Below the pieces are notes generated by a model. The model ran no database searches, was not told the DNA's origin, and saw only the letters and a list, made by a program, of their open reading frames with translations. A DNA stretch of 64,000 nt. It comes from Rheinheimera nanhaiensis E407-8. Its GTDB lineage: Bacteria > Pseudomonadota > Gammaproteobacteria > Enterobacterales > Alteromonadaceae. Shown one piece after another: positions 8,114-16,025 of the stretch (position 1 is the first letter of the stretch; each line of letters starts with the position of its first letter). The DNA lies in NCBI RefSeq assembly GCF_000296695.1, contig NZ_BAFK01000001.1, positions 124,001-188,000 of the forward strand. The letters are read 5' to 3'. Made by a program: the position numbers and the translations under genes.

Positions 8114-8800
8114 ATGCTGGAATTTGCCGATGTCAGTAAAAGTTATCCCGGTGGTTTTGTCGCGCTGGACCGTGTCAGTTTTAAACTGGAAAAAGGTGAG
8201 ATGGCCTTTTTAACCGGCCACTCCGGTGCCGGTAAAAGTACGCTATTAAAACTGATTAGCCTGATTGAACGGCCGAGCGTGGGCCGGGTATTGATTAACG
8301 ATGTGGATTTAAGCCGCATCCGCCGGGCGCATATTCCTTATGTAAGGCGTGATATTGGCATTATTTTCCAAAATCACCGGTTGCTGATGAACCACACGGT
8401 GTTTGACAATGTGGCACTGCCGCTGGTGATTGAAGGCTTTAGCGGTAAAGACATGGTCAAACGGGTGCACGCGGCACTGGATAAAGTGGGTTTGCTGGAT
8501 AAAGTACGCTGCCTGCCGCATACCTTATCCGGCGGTGAGCAGCAGCGGGTGGGCATTGCGCGGGCGGTGGTTAATAAGCCGCCATTACTGCTGGCCGATG
8601 AGCCTACCGGTAACCTGGACCCGGATTTATCCAAAGACATTATGCGGGTATTTGAAGCCTTTAATCAGGTAGGGGTATCTGTGCTGGTGGCCACCCACGA
8701 CTTAGGCCTGGTGGCGCGGATGAAATACCGTACGCTGACACTAAAGCAGGGCAAGATGATCAATGACGGCCTGCTGCAATACCAGGAGGACCCGCTATGA
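8114..8800 (+). CDS. ftsE: Cell division ATP-binding protein FtsE
   Basis: 228 residues, full length for the family. It is the ABC ATPase that pairs with FtsX at the septum and drives activation of periplasmic EnvC and the amidases. Walker A is GHSGAGKST at 35-43, the signature LSGGEQQR near 138-145, and Walker B LLLADEPTGNLD follows. It overlaps ftsX by four bases (ATGA), so the two subunits are translationally coupled. EnvC, the partner activated by FtsEX, is also in this window (57918-59060). Confidence 0.97.
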   Translation: MLEFADVSKSYPGGFVALDRVSFKLEKGEMAFLTGHSGAGKSTLLKLISLIERPSVGRVLINDVDLSRIRRAHIPYVRRDIGIIFQNHRLLMNHTVFDNVALPLVIEGFSGKDMVKRVHAALDKVGLLDKVRCLPHTLSGGEQQRVGIARAVVNKPPLLLADEPTGNLDPDLSKDIMRVFEAFNQVGVSVLVATHDLGLVARMKYRTLTLKQGKMINDGLLQYQEDPL

Positions 8801-9780
8801 GTATCTTGTTCTCCGGTCGGGTCACCAGCGGTGCTTCCGAGCATAAAATTGGTATTGCCCGCCGCTTTGTCATGTTCTGGGTCAATCATGTGCGCCAGGC
8901 TGTGGCCAGTTTAGGCGAGCTTTGGCGTACGCCGTCGGCCTCTATTTTAACTATTGGGGTGCTGGGCGTCAGTTTAACCTTGCCGGCGACCTTACACCTG
9001 CTGGTAAAAAACGTGCAGCAGGTCAGTGACAGCTTTACCCAGGCAGCAGAAATCAGCCTGTTTATTAAAGAAGGCAGCAGCGACACCCAGATCCGCAGCC
9101 TGCAGCAAATTCTACAGGCCGATCCGGCCATTGCCCGTGTCAGCCATATCAGCAAACAGCAAGCGTTGGACGAGTTTGCCGCCGTGTCAGGTTTTGGCGC
9201 AGCGCTCAATTATTTAACCGACAACCCACTGCCGGATGTGCTGCTGGTGCTACCGAAAAATACCCAGGCCGCCAGCGCCCGCGAGCTACTGGCAAGGCTG
9301 AGCAAAGAGCGGATTGTCGAGTTTGGTAAACTGGATATTGACTGGCTAACCCGGCTGGATGCCATTGTCAGCTTATTGCGTCAGGCGGTGCTGGTAATTG
9401 CCGTGCTGCTATTGGGCGCGGTATTGCTGATTATCGGCAACACCATCCGCTTATCTATTATGAACAAAAAAGATGAAATTGAAGTGATGAAGCTGGTCGG
9501 CGCCACCGATGCCTTTATTCAGCGGCCCTTTTTGTACAGCGGCATCTGGTATGGCGTGTTTGGCGGCTTACTGGCATTTTTGATTGTCGAGGCCATGCTG
9601 TGGTGGCTACAAAGTGCCATTGTTAGCGTGACCTCGCTGTACGACAGCGACTTTAGCCTGCAAGCCCTCAGCTTTGTCGAGTTTGCCAGCCTGATGGCAC
9701 TGGCGATGGCACTGGGATTAGGTGGCTCTTACCTTTCAGTGCGCCGCCATATCACGGCCATTGAACCCACCGGCCCTTAA
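8797..9780 (+). CDS. ftsX: Cell division protein FtsX
   Basis: 327 residues. It is the membrane partner of FtsE. A cytoplasmic N-terminal part (about 1-50) precedes a first membrane segment around 51-72, a periplasmic loop of about 120 residues that in other species contacts EnvC, and three further membrane segments: LVIAVLLLGAVLLIIGNTI near 198-216, GIWYGVFGGLLAFLIVEAML, and FASLMALAMALGLGGSYL. The C-terminal RRHITAIEPT is conserved in FtsX. Its ATG lies inside the ftsE stop. Confidence 0.95.
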   Translation: MSILFSGRVTSGASEHKIGIARRFVMFWVNHVRQAVASLGELWRTPSASILTIGVLGVSLTLPATLHLLVKNVQQVSDSFTQAAEISLFIKEGSSDTQIRSLQQILQADPAIARVSHISKQQALDEFAAVSGFGAALNYLTDNPLPDVLLVLPKNTQAASARELLARLSKERIVEFGKLDIDWLTRLDAIVSLLRQAVLVIAVLLLGAVLLIIGNTIRLSIMNKKDEIEVMKLVGATDAFIQRPFLYSGIWYGVFGGLLAFLIVEAMLWWLQSAIVSVTSLYDSDFSLQALSFVEFASLMALAMALGLGGSYLSVRRHITAIEPTGP

Positions 9781-9804
9781 TAGCGTTTAATTATGACTGG
9801 TTAG

Positions 9805-9829
9805 TTTTTAGAATAAGCAGATCTAAAAA
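9805..9829. repeat. AT-rich inverted repeat between ftsX and rpoH
   Basis: TTTTTAGA (9805-9812) and TCTAAAAA (9822-9829) are perfect inverted copies around nine bases. The stem is too AT-rich for a normal intrinsic terminator. It sits 15 bases before the CIRCE element, so it could be an accessory operator. Confidence 0.4.
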
Positions 9830-9844
9830 AGGCGGCAACTAAAA

Positions 9845-9874
9845 TTAGCACTCTCAGTCAAAGAGTGCTAATAT
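9845..9874 (+). promoter_or_regulatory. Perfect CIRCE operator (HrcA site) overlapping the rpoH promoter
   Basis: TTAGCACTC at 9845-9853, nine bases, GAGTGCTAA at 9863-9871: all 18 defined positions of the CIRCE consensus. CIRCE is the binding site of the heat-shock repressor HrcA. It covers a plausible sigma-70 promoter: TTAGCA (9845-9850) as a -35, 18 bases, TAATAT (9869-9874) as a -10, which would start transcription near 9881 and give a leader of about 26 bases before rpoH. The site is seen directly; that HrcA exists in this genome is inferred. Confidence 0.92.
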
Positions 9875-9906
9875 TGCCCCACTTAGCTTAGGACAGGACA
9901 CTAAAG

Positions 9907-10758
9907 ATGAGCGATACAGCAGAAATGATGTCATTACCGGTAGCGGCCAGCAGTAGCCTGGAAGCTTATACCCATGCTGTCAGTGCTATACCTATGCTCA
10001 GCGCAGAACAAGAGCGCAGCCTGGCTGAACGGTTACACCAGCATGGTGATTTAGAAGCTGCTCGTCAGCTGATTATGTCGCACCTGCGTTTTGTAGTGCA
10101 TATTGCCCGCAGTTATTCTGGCTATGGTTTGCCGGTTAGCGACCTTATTCAGGAAGGTAATATTGGCCTGATGAAAGCGGTAAAACGCTTTGACCCAAGT
10201 GTAGGCGTGCGGCTGGTGTCTTTTGCTGTGCACTGGATTAAAGCCGAAATTCATGAGTATGTACTGAAGAACTGGCGCATCGTTAAAATTGCCACCACCA
10301 AGGCGCAGCGCAAACTGTTTTTTAACCTGCGTAAAGCGAAAAAGCACTTAGGCTGGTTTAATCAGGAAGAAGTGAAAAACGTAGCAGAGTCGTTAGGGGT
10401 AGCCGAGCATGAAGTGCGTGAAATGGAAGCGCGCATGAGCAACTACGATATGCCATTTGATGCGCCGGATGAAGACGATGAATCAGCTTACACTGCGCCG
10501 GTATATTACCTGGAAGATAAAGCCTCTGATCTGGCCCACCGGGTAGAGGAAGATCAGTGGGATAACGCCGCAGTGGATCGCTTGCAAGCGGCGATGCGCA
10601 CCCTGGATGACCGCAGCCAGGACATTATCCGCGCCCGCTGGCTGGATAATGCCAAGCTGACGCTGCAAGAGCTGGCCGATCGCTATGGCGTATCCGCTGA
10701 GCGGGTGCGTCAGTTGGAGAAAAACGCGATGAAAAAGCTACAGGCTGCCATGAGCTAA
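9907..10758 (+). CDS. rpoH: Heat-shock sigma factor RpoH (sigma-32)
   Basis: 283 residues. RpoH directs RNA polymerase to chaperone and protease genes. Region 2 includes [18 protein letters not shown], the 2.4 stretch [23 protein letters not shown], and the diagnostic RpoH box [13 protein letters not shown] (about 138-150), which sets it apart from RpoD and RpoS. Region 4 ends with the helix-turn-helix [26 protein letters not shown]. It follows ftsX in the enteric order but has its own promoter bearing a CIRCE operator, implying transcriptional repression by HrcA. It ends at a strong bidirectional terminator shared with metJ. Confidence 0.97.
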   Translation: MSDTAEMMSLPVAASSSLEAYTHAVSAIPMLSAEQERSLAERLHQHGDLEAARQLIMSHLRFVVHIARSYSGYGLPVSDLIQEGNIGLMKAVKRFDPSVGVRLVSFAVHWIKAEIHEYVLKNWRIVKIATTKAQRKLFFNLRKAKKHLGWFNQEEVKNVAESLGVAEHEVREMEARMSNYDMPFDAPDEDDESAYTAPVYYLEDKASDLAHRVEEDQWDNAAVDRLQAAMRTLDDRSQDIIRARWLDNAKLTLQELADRYGVSAERVRQLEKNAMKKLQAAMS

Positions 10759-10781
10759 GCTAGTCGCGCCTAAAGCGGCAC

Positions 10782-10817
10782 GCATAAAAAAACCGCCGGC
10801 AGGCGGTTTTTTTATGC
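10782..10817. terminator. Bidirectional terminator between rpoH and metJ
   Basis: Sixteen-base perfect arms, GCATAAAAAAACCGCC (10782-10797) and its complement (10802-10817), around the loop GGCA. The GC core CCGCC/GGCGG is flanked by runs of seven A and seven T, so it ends transcription from both sides. Confidence 0.93.
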
Positions 10818-10828
10818 CTTACAGCAAC

Positions 10829-11164
10829 TTATTCTTCGTCGCTGTCGGCTTCAATAATCACCGGGATCGGTTTGCCCATGCTGGTCAGGATCTGACGCAC
10901 TTCAGCTGGGATCTGATGCGGGTTGTCTTTACGTAAGTCTTCATCGGCCGGTAATGGCTGGCCGGTGAAGGCATGTAAGAATGCCTCACATAATAACTCA
11001 CTGTTGGTGGCATGACGCAGGTTATTCACCTGACGCCGGGTGCGTTCATCTGTCAGCACCTTTAATACGTTCAGCGGAATTGATACGGTGATTTTTTTTA
11101 CCAGTTCTGATTTTTTACCGTGTTCCGCGTACGGGTGAATGTATTCCCCATTCCACTTAGCCAT
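10829..11164 (-). CDS. metJ: Methionine repressor MetJ
   Basis: 111 residues, slightly longer than the enteric protein. MetJ is a ribbon-helix-helix dimer that binds tandem met boxes with S-adenosylmethionine as corepressor. The core [20 protein letters not shown] then [20 protein letters not shown] is almost identical to the E. coli sequence; only the C-terminal 20 residues ([12 protein letters not shown]) differ. It diverges from metB, whose promoter region contains MetJ sites, so it probably also autoregulates. Confidence 0.97.
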   Translation of the reverse strand: MAKWNGEYIHPYAEHGKKSELVKKITVSIPLNVLKVLTDERTRRQVNNLRHATNSELLCEAFLHAFTGQPLPADEDLRKDNPHQIPAEVRQILTSMGKPIPVIIEADSDEE

Positions 11165-11268
11165 ATGCTTACCTTGTAGTAGTCTGAATAATGTATTGCT
11201 CGCGCAAGTGGCGAAATTCTATCTTGTTATGCCGCTGAGTCAAACAGTGCACAACAAATAATCATTAT

Positions 11269-11330
11269 AGACGGCTAAATGGTTTGACATCTTTATTTCT
11301 GACATTATACTTTTGGACGTCTAAACATCT
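11269..11330 (+). promoter_or_regulatory. metB promoter with MetJ operator boxes
   Basis: A near-consensus sigma-70 promoter is visible: TTGACA (11284-11289), 16 bases, TATACT (11306-11311). Met boxes (consensus AGACGTCT) lie on it: AGACGGCT 11269-11276, TGACATCT 11285-11292 over the -35, GGACGTCT 11315-11322 and AAACATCT 11323-11330 as a tandem pair at the start site. Boxes score 6-7 of 8. The phase of multiples of eight, apart from the step between the two clusters, fits cooperative MetJ dimers. Confidence 0.88.
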
Positions 11331-11344
11331 AAATGAGGTTTATT

Positions 11345-12610
11345 ATGTCAAAGCATCATGCCGCGACCATCGCTGCCCGTGCCGGCATTGCCCAGGATCC
11401 TGCCTATGGTGCTGTTACGCCGCCACTGTATTTAACCTCAACCTACGAACTACCGGCATTTAAACAGCCGGGGCCTTATGACTATTCGCGCTCGAACAAC
11501 CCCACCCGTGACTTGCTGGCCGAGGCGTTAGCTGAGCTGGAGGGCGGGGCAAAAGCTATTGTGACGAATACCGGTATGTCAGCCTGTTTACTGGCGCTGC
11601 AGCTGCTGACACCGGATGACACCCTGGTGATCCCGCATGACTGTTATGGCGGCAGCTATCGGTTATTTACCAATTTAGCTACGCGTAAAAAGGCGTTTAA
11701 ACTGCTGATCGTCAATTTTCAGCAAGCGGATTGGGCAGCTCAGATAACTGCAGCCAGGCCAAAGATGATCTGGCTGGAAACGCCATCAAACCCGCTGTTG
11801 CAAATTACTGATGTGCGCGCCGTGTGCCAGCTGGCACAGCCATTACAGGCGTTGGTGGTGGTGGATAACACCTTTTTATCGCCGGTATTGCAGCAACCGC
11901 TGGCGCTGGGCGCGGATATAGTGGTGCATTCCACCACCAAGTTTATCAATGGCCACAGCGACATTGTTGGTGGCGTGCTGGTGTGTGCCTGTGCACAATT
12001 GGGCGATGAGCTAAAATGGTGGGCCAACTGTTTAGGCCTTACCGGCGCACCTTTTGACAGCTATATGACGCTGCGCGGCTTGCGCACGCTAGAGCCACGG
12101 CTGCGTCTGCAGCAGGATAACACCGCTAAGATCGTTGAATTTCTGTCCAGGCAGCCGCTGGTAAGCAAGGTGTATTACCCGGGCTTAGTACAGCACCCGG
12201 GCCATGCTATCGCCAAAGCGCAGCAAAGCGGTTTTGGTGCTATGTGTAGCTTTGATTTAGCAGTAGAGCAGGCACTGCTGCCGGTATTTTTCGAAGCGCT
12301 GCAGCTATTCACCCTGGCGCAGTCATTGGGCGGTATTGAAAGCCTGATTTGCCACCCCGGCACTATGACGCATGCGTCTATGGATGCCAAAGCGCAGCAA
12401 ACGGCCGGTATTGGCCCAACCTTGATCCGCTTGTCGGTAGGCATAGAAAACCTTGACGATTTACTGGCCGATTTGCAGCAGGCTTTTAATGCACTGGCCA
12501 GCGCACTGCGCCAGCACGCTGATAACGCTAAGCCTGCTGCAGCTAAAGCTGACTCAGCGCTAAATTCACCACAGTTTAGATTAAACCCGGCGCTTAGCGC
12601 CCTTTGGTAA
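11345..12610 (+). CDS. metB: Cystathionine gamma-synthase MetB
   Basis: 421 residues. It joins an O-activated homoserine with cysteine to form cystathionine, in the cytoplasm, using pyridoxal phosphate. The PLP lysine is Lys199 in HSTTKFINGHSD; SRSNNPTRDLLAEALAELEGG and VVVDNTFLSP are further Cys/Met-metabolism motifs. The C-terminal 35 residues are Ala-rich and unusual, extending past the usual end near SVGIENLDDLLADL. TGAGG lies seven bases before the ATG at 11345; an ATG at 11333 overlaps the operator and is less likely. It is followed after four bases by metL. Cystathionine beta-lyase was considered, but MetB next to metJ and metL is the better fit. Confidence 0.93.
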   Translation: MSKHHAATIAARAGIAQDPAYGAVTPPLYLTSTYELPAFKQPGPYDYSRSNNPTRDLLAEALAELEGGAKAIVTNTGMSACLLALQLLTPDDTLVIPHDCYGGSYRLFTNLATRKKAFKLLIVNFQQADWAAQITAARPKMIWLETPSNPLLQITDVRAVCQLAQPLQALVVVDNTFLSPVLQQPLALGADIVVHSTTKFINGHSDIVGGVLVCACAQLGDELKWWANCLGLTGAPFDSYMTLRGLRTLEPRLRLQQDNTAKIVEFLSRQPLVSKVYYPGLVQHPGHAIAKAQQSGFGAMCSFDLAVEQALLPVFFEALQLFTLAQSLGGIESLICHPGTMTHASMDAKAQQTAGIGPTLIRLSVGIENLDDLLADLQQAFNALASALRQHADNAKPAAAKADSALNSPQFRLNPALSALW

Positions 12611-12614
12611 CAAG

Positions 12615-14987
12615 ATGCATTCTAAAACACAACTGCAGCCGCAACAGGCGGCACAGGTACATAAATTTGGTGGCAGCAGCCTGGCCGATGCCAATCGCTT
12701 TGCTGCGGTAGCCAAGCTGGTGCAACAGCAGCACCAGCAGGCCGCCGGGCAGGCATTATGGCTGGTGGTTTCGGCGCCGGGCGACACCACCGATGCCTTG
12801 CTTAATATTATCGCCAGTAGCGACAACGAGGCTCAGTGTCAGCCTTTACGCAGTGCGTTGCAGCAACAGCTAAGCAGTTTGGTGCAGCAGGCACTTAGCG
12901 CAGAAGGTGCCGTGAGCGTGCAGGTACAACTACAGCAATGGCTGGCTGCTGTGCCGGCGCTACTGACACAGCAGCGGCATAACGAGGTGCTGGCGATAGG
13001 AGAGCGCTTATCTGCACTGCTGCTAAGCGCGGTACTGAAGGAGCGCGGCCTTAACGCAGCGGCGCTGGATGCGCGCGATTTTTTACGTTTACACCAGCAC
13101 CAGCCAGATCTGCCGCAATCGGCGGCCTTATTAGCGGCGCTAACCCAGGCAGATACTATTCATGTGGTGACCGGCTTTATTGCCCGTGATGAACAGCAGC
13201 GCAGTATTACGCTGGGCCGAAACGGCAGCGATTACTCGGCAACCTTGTTAGGTGCTTTGGTGCACGCCGCTGAAGTGACCATCTGGACGGATGTAAAAGC
13301 CATTTACAGCGCTGATCCGCGTAAAGTGGCCTCGGCGTTGCCTTATCAGCAGGTAAGCTGGCAGCAAGCCTGTCAGCTGGCGCGTCTGGGCAACCCGGTG
13401 CTGCATGCCCGCACCTTGTCAGCGCTTACCGGCACGACTACCCGGCTGCGGGTACGTAGCAGTTATCAGCCTGTGCATCAGGGGTGTCAGGTGCAGCAGC
13501 AGGTAAAAGCGCAGCATTTTATCACCGAGCTGAATGACGTCACTTTACTGACACTGGCCGCCGGCAGTTATGACGCTGAGCGGTTAGCACTGCAGCTGCA
13601 ACAGCCGGTCGTGACCCTGGCGCAGCACAGCGACCATGTGATCTGGTTATTACCGGCCAGCTGCGCCGAACAGGCGCTGGCGCTGTTGGCGGCAGAGCAT
13701 ATTCATGCGGTATGGGATACAAGGCGCTACCATGCGCTGGCCTGGCTAAAGGGCGAACAGGCCACTGATGTCAGTGCTAACCTGCTGCCACAGGCGCTAC
13801 ACCGCTACGAAAATGAGCAGCAGCTGATTTGGTTATTACCAACGCCACTGAATGCCGAGCAATTGCAGCAGCTGCATCAGGCCTTGGTAACGCCGGCAGC
13901 CGAGCTTAAGCTGGTAGTGGCCGGCAGTGGTAATGTCGGCGGCGAGTTTCTGGCAATGTTGCAGCACCAGCAACAGCGGTTACAGCCGCAGGTTAAGCTG
14001 TCGCTGGCCGGTGTGATGAATTCGCGCCGGGCGCTGTTAGAGCCCGATATTGCCCCAATCGACTGGCAGCAGGCCTTAGCCGAGGCCGCTAGCTGGCACA
14101 GTGATAGCTTGCTTAGCTATCTGCAGAGTTTGCCCGCACCCAAGGTGCTGGTAGACATTACGCCCAGTGCCGATTTTGCCCGCTTGTACCCACAGTTTAT
14201 TGCCGCCGGCTGTGACATTATCAGCGCGAATAAGCAGGGGGTTACCTTGCCGGGCAGCGAGTATCAACAGATCAAGCAAGCGCTGGCAGATCACCAGCGC
14301 CAGTGGTTAAGCAACACCACTTGCGGTGCCGGTATTCCGGTACAGCGTAGCCTGCAGGAATTGCTCAGCGCCGGTGATCGTATTCGCCAGGTCAGCGGTA
14401 TTTTCTCCGGCACCCTGTCATGGTTGTTTTGCCAGTTCGATGGCAGTAAGCCGTTTTCTGATTTTGTGCTGGAGGCGCAGCAAGCCGGGCTGACCGAGCC
14501 CGATCCGCGTGATGATTTATCCGGTAAAGATGTGCAGCGTAAATTGCTGGTGCTGGCACGTGAACTCGGCCTGACGCTGGAGCTTGGCGATATTGCGCTG
14601 CAGCCACTGCTGCCCGTTGAGTTGGAGCAAGGTAGCTGGCAGCAGTTCTGGCCAAAGCGTGCCTTGCTGGATAACGCTATGGCGCAACTGTTTGCCCAGG
14701 CGAAGGCGCAGGGCAAGGTGCTGCGCTATGTGGCCTGCTTAACGCTGCAGAATGAACAGGCGCAGGCCAGCGTGGCGCTGCAGGCGGTTAGCCCGACGCA
14801 TCCGCTGGCGGCCATAGCGCCGTGCGATAACGTGTTTGTCATTGAGTCAGACTGGTATAGCAGCAACCCGCTGGTGTTAAAAGGGCCTGGCGCCGGTAAA
14901 CAGGTTACTGCCGGCGGGTTACATGCCGATCTGGCGCAGCTTATCGATTTTTATTTTCGTCGGGCGCAGCCCGCTACACTGACGTAA
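12615..14987 (+). CDS. metL: Bifunctional aspartokinase II / homoserine dehydrogenase II
   Basis: 790 residues. It catalyses the first and third steps from aspartate to homoserine. The aspartokinase domain opens with VHKFGGSSLADANRF (about 15-29) and includes TLGRNGSDYSATLLGAL and a WTDVKAIYSADPRKV segment. A degenerate linker near 300-425 has lost obvious ACT sequence, as expected for the Lys/Thr-insensitive MetL. The homoserine dehydrogenase domain begins with LVVAGSGNVGGEFL near 433 and holds ISANKQGVTLPGSEY, NTTCGAGIPVQRSLQELL and SGIFSGTLSWLF. It is exceptionally rich in Gln and Ala. It lies between metB and metF and is presumably under the same MetJ control. Confidence 0.93.
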   Translation: MHSKTQLQPQQAAQVHKFGGSSLADANRFAAVAKLVQQQHQQAAGQALWLVVSAPGDTTDALLNIIASSDNEAQCQPLRSALQQQLSSLVQQALSAEGAVSVQVQLQQWLAAVPALLTQQRHNEVLAIGERLSALLLSAVLKERGLNAAALDARDFLRLHQHQPDLPQSAALLAALTQADTIHVVTGFIARDEQQRSITLGRNGSDYSATLLGALVHAAEVTIWTDVKAIYSADPRKVASALPYQQVSWQQACQLARLGNPVLHARTLSALTGTTTRLRVRSSYQPVHQGCQVQQQVKAQHFITELNDVTLLTLAAGSYDAERLALQLQQPVVTLAQHSDHVIWLLPASCAEQALALLAAEHIHAVWDTRRYHALAWLKGEQATDVSANLLPQALHRYENEQQLIWLLPTPLNAEQLQQLHQALVTPAAELKLVVAGSGNVGGEFLAMLQHQQQRLQPQVKLSLAGVMNSRRALLEPDIAPIDWQQALAEAASWHSDSLLSYLQSLPAPKVLVDITPSADFARLYPQFIAAGCDIISANKQGVTLPGSEYQQIKQALADHQRQWLSNTTCGAGIPVQRSLQELLSAGDRIRQVSGIFSGTLSWLFCQFDGSKPFSDFVLEAQQAGLTEPDPRDDLSGKDVQRKLLVLARELGLTLELGDIALQPLLPVELEQGSWQQFWPKRALLDNAMAQLFAQAKAQGKVLRYVACLTLQNEQAQASVALQAVSPTHPLAAIAPCDNVFVIESDWYSSNPLVLKGPGAGKQVTAGGLHADLAQLIDFYFRRAQPATLT

Positions 14988-15902
<915 letters not shown>

Positions 15903-15918
15903 GAGTGACGGCGGCAGT

Positions 15919-15938
15919 CAGCGCTTATAAAAGCGCTG
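15919..15938. other. Hairpin downstream of metF
   Basis: CAGCGCTT (15919-15926), ATAA, AAGCGCTG (15931-15938): 8-bp perfect stem. No T-run follows, so it is not a textbook intrinsic terminator, but it is the only stem between metF and the next gene. Confidence 0.5.
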
Positions 15939-16025
15939 TGCTGTGGCTTGGCGAGCGCCCTGTTTTGCGTTACTCTTGCGCTACTGTTGCTTTAGCAGCT
16001 GCTTAAGAATCAGGGATGTGCAGTG

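Noticed and set aside
11333-11344. Upstream ATG of metB at 11333
   Set aside because: It would add MRFI and places the start inside the operator/leader; the ATG at 11345 has TGAGG at the right distance and the family-like start MSKHHAATIA.
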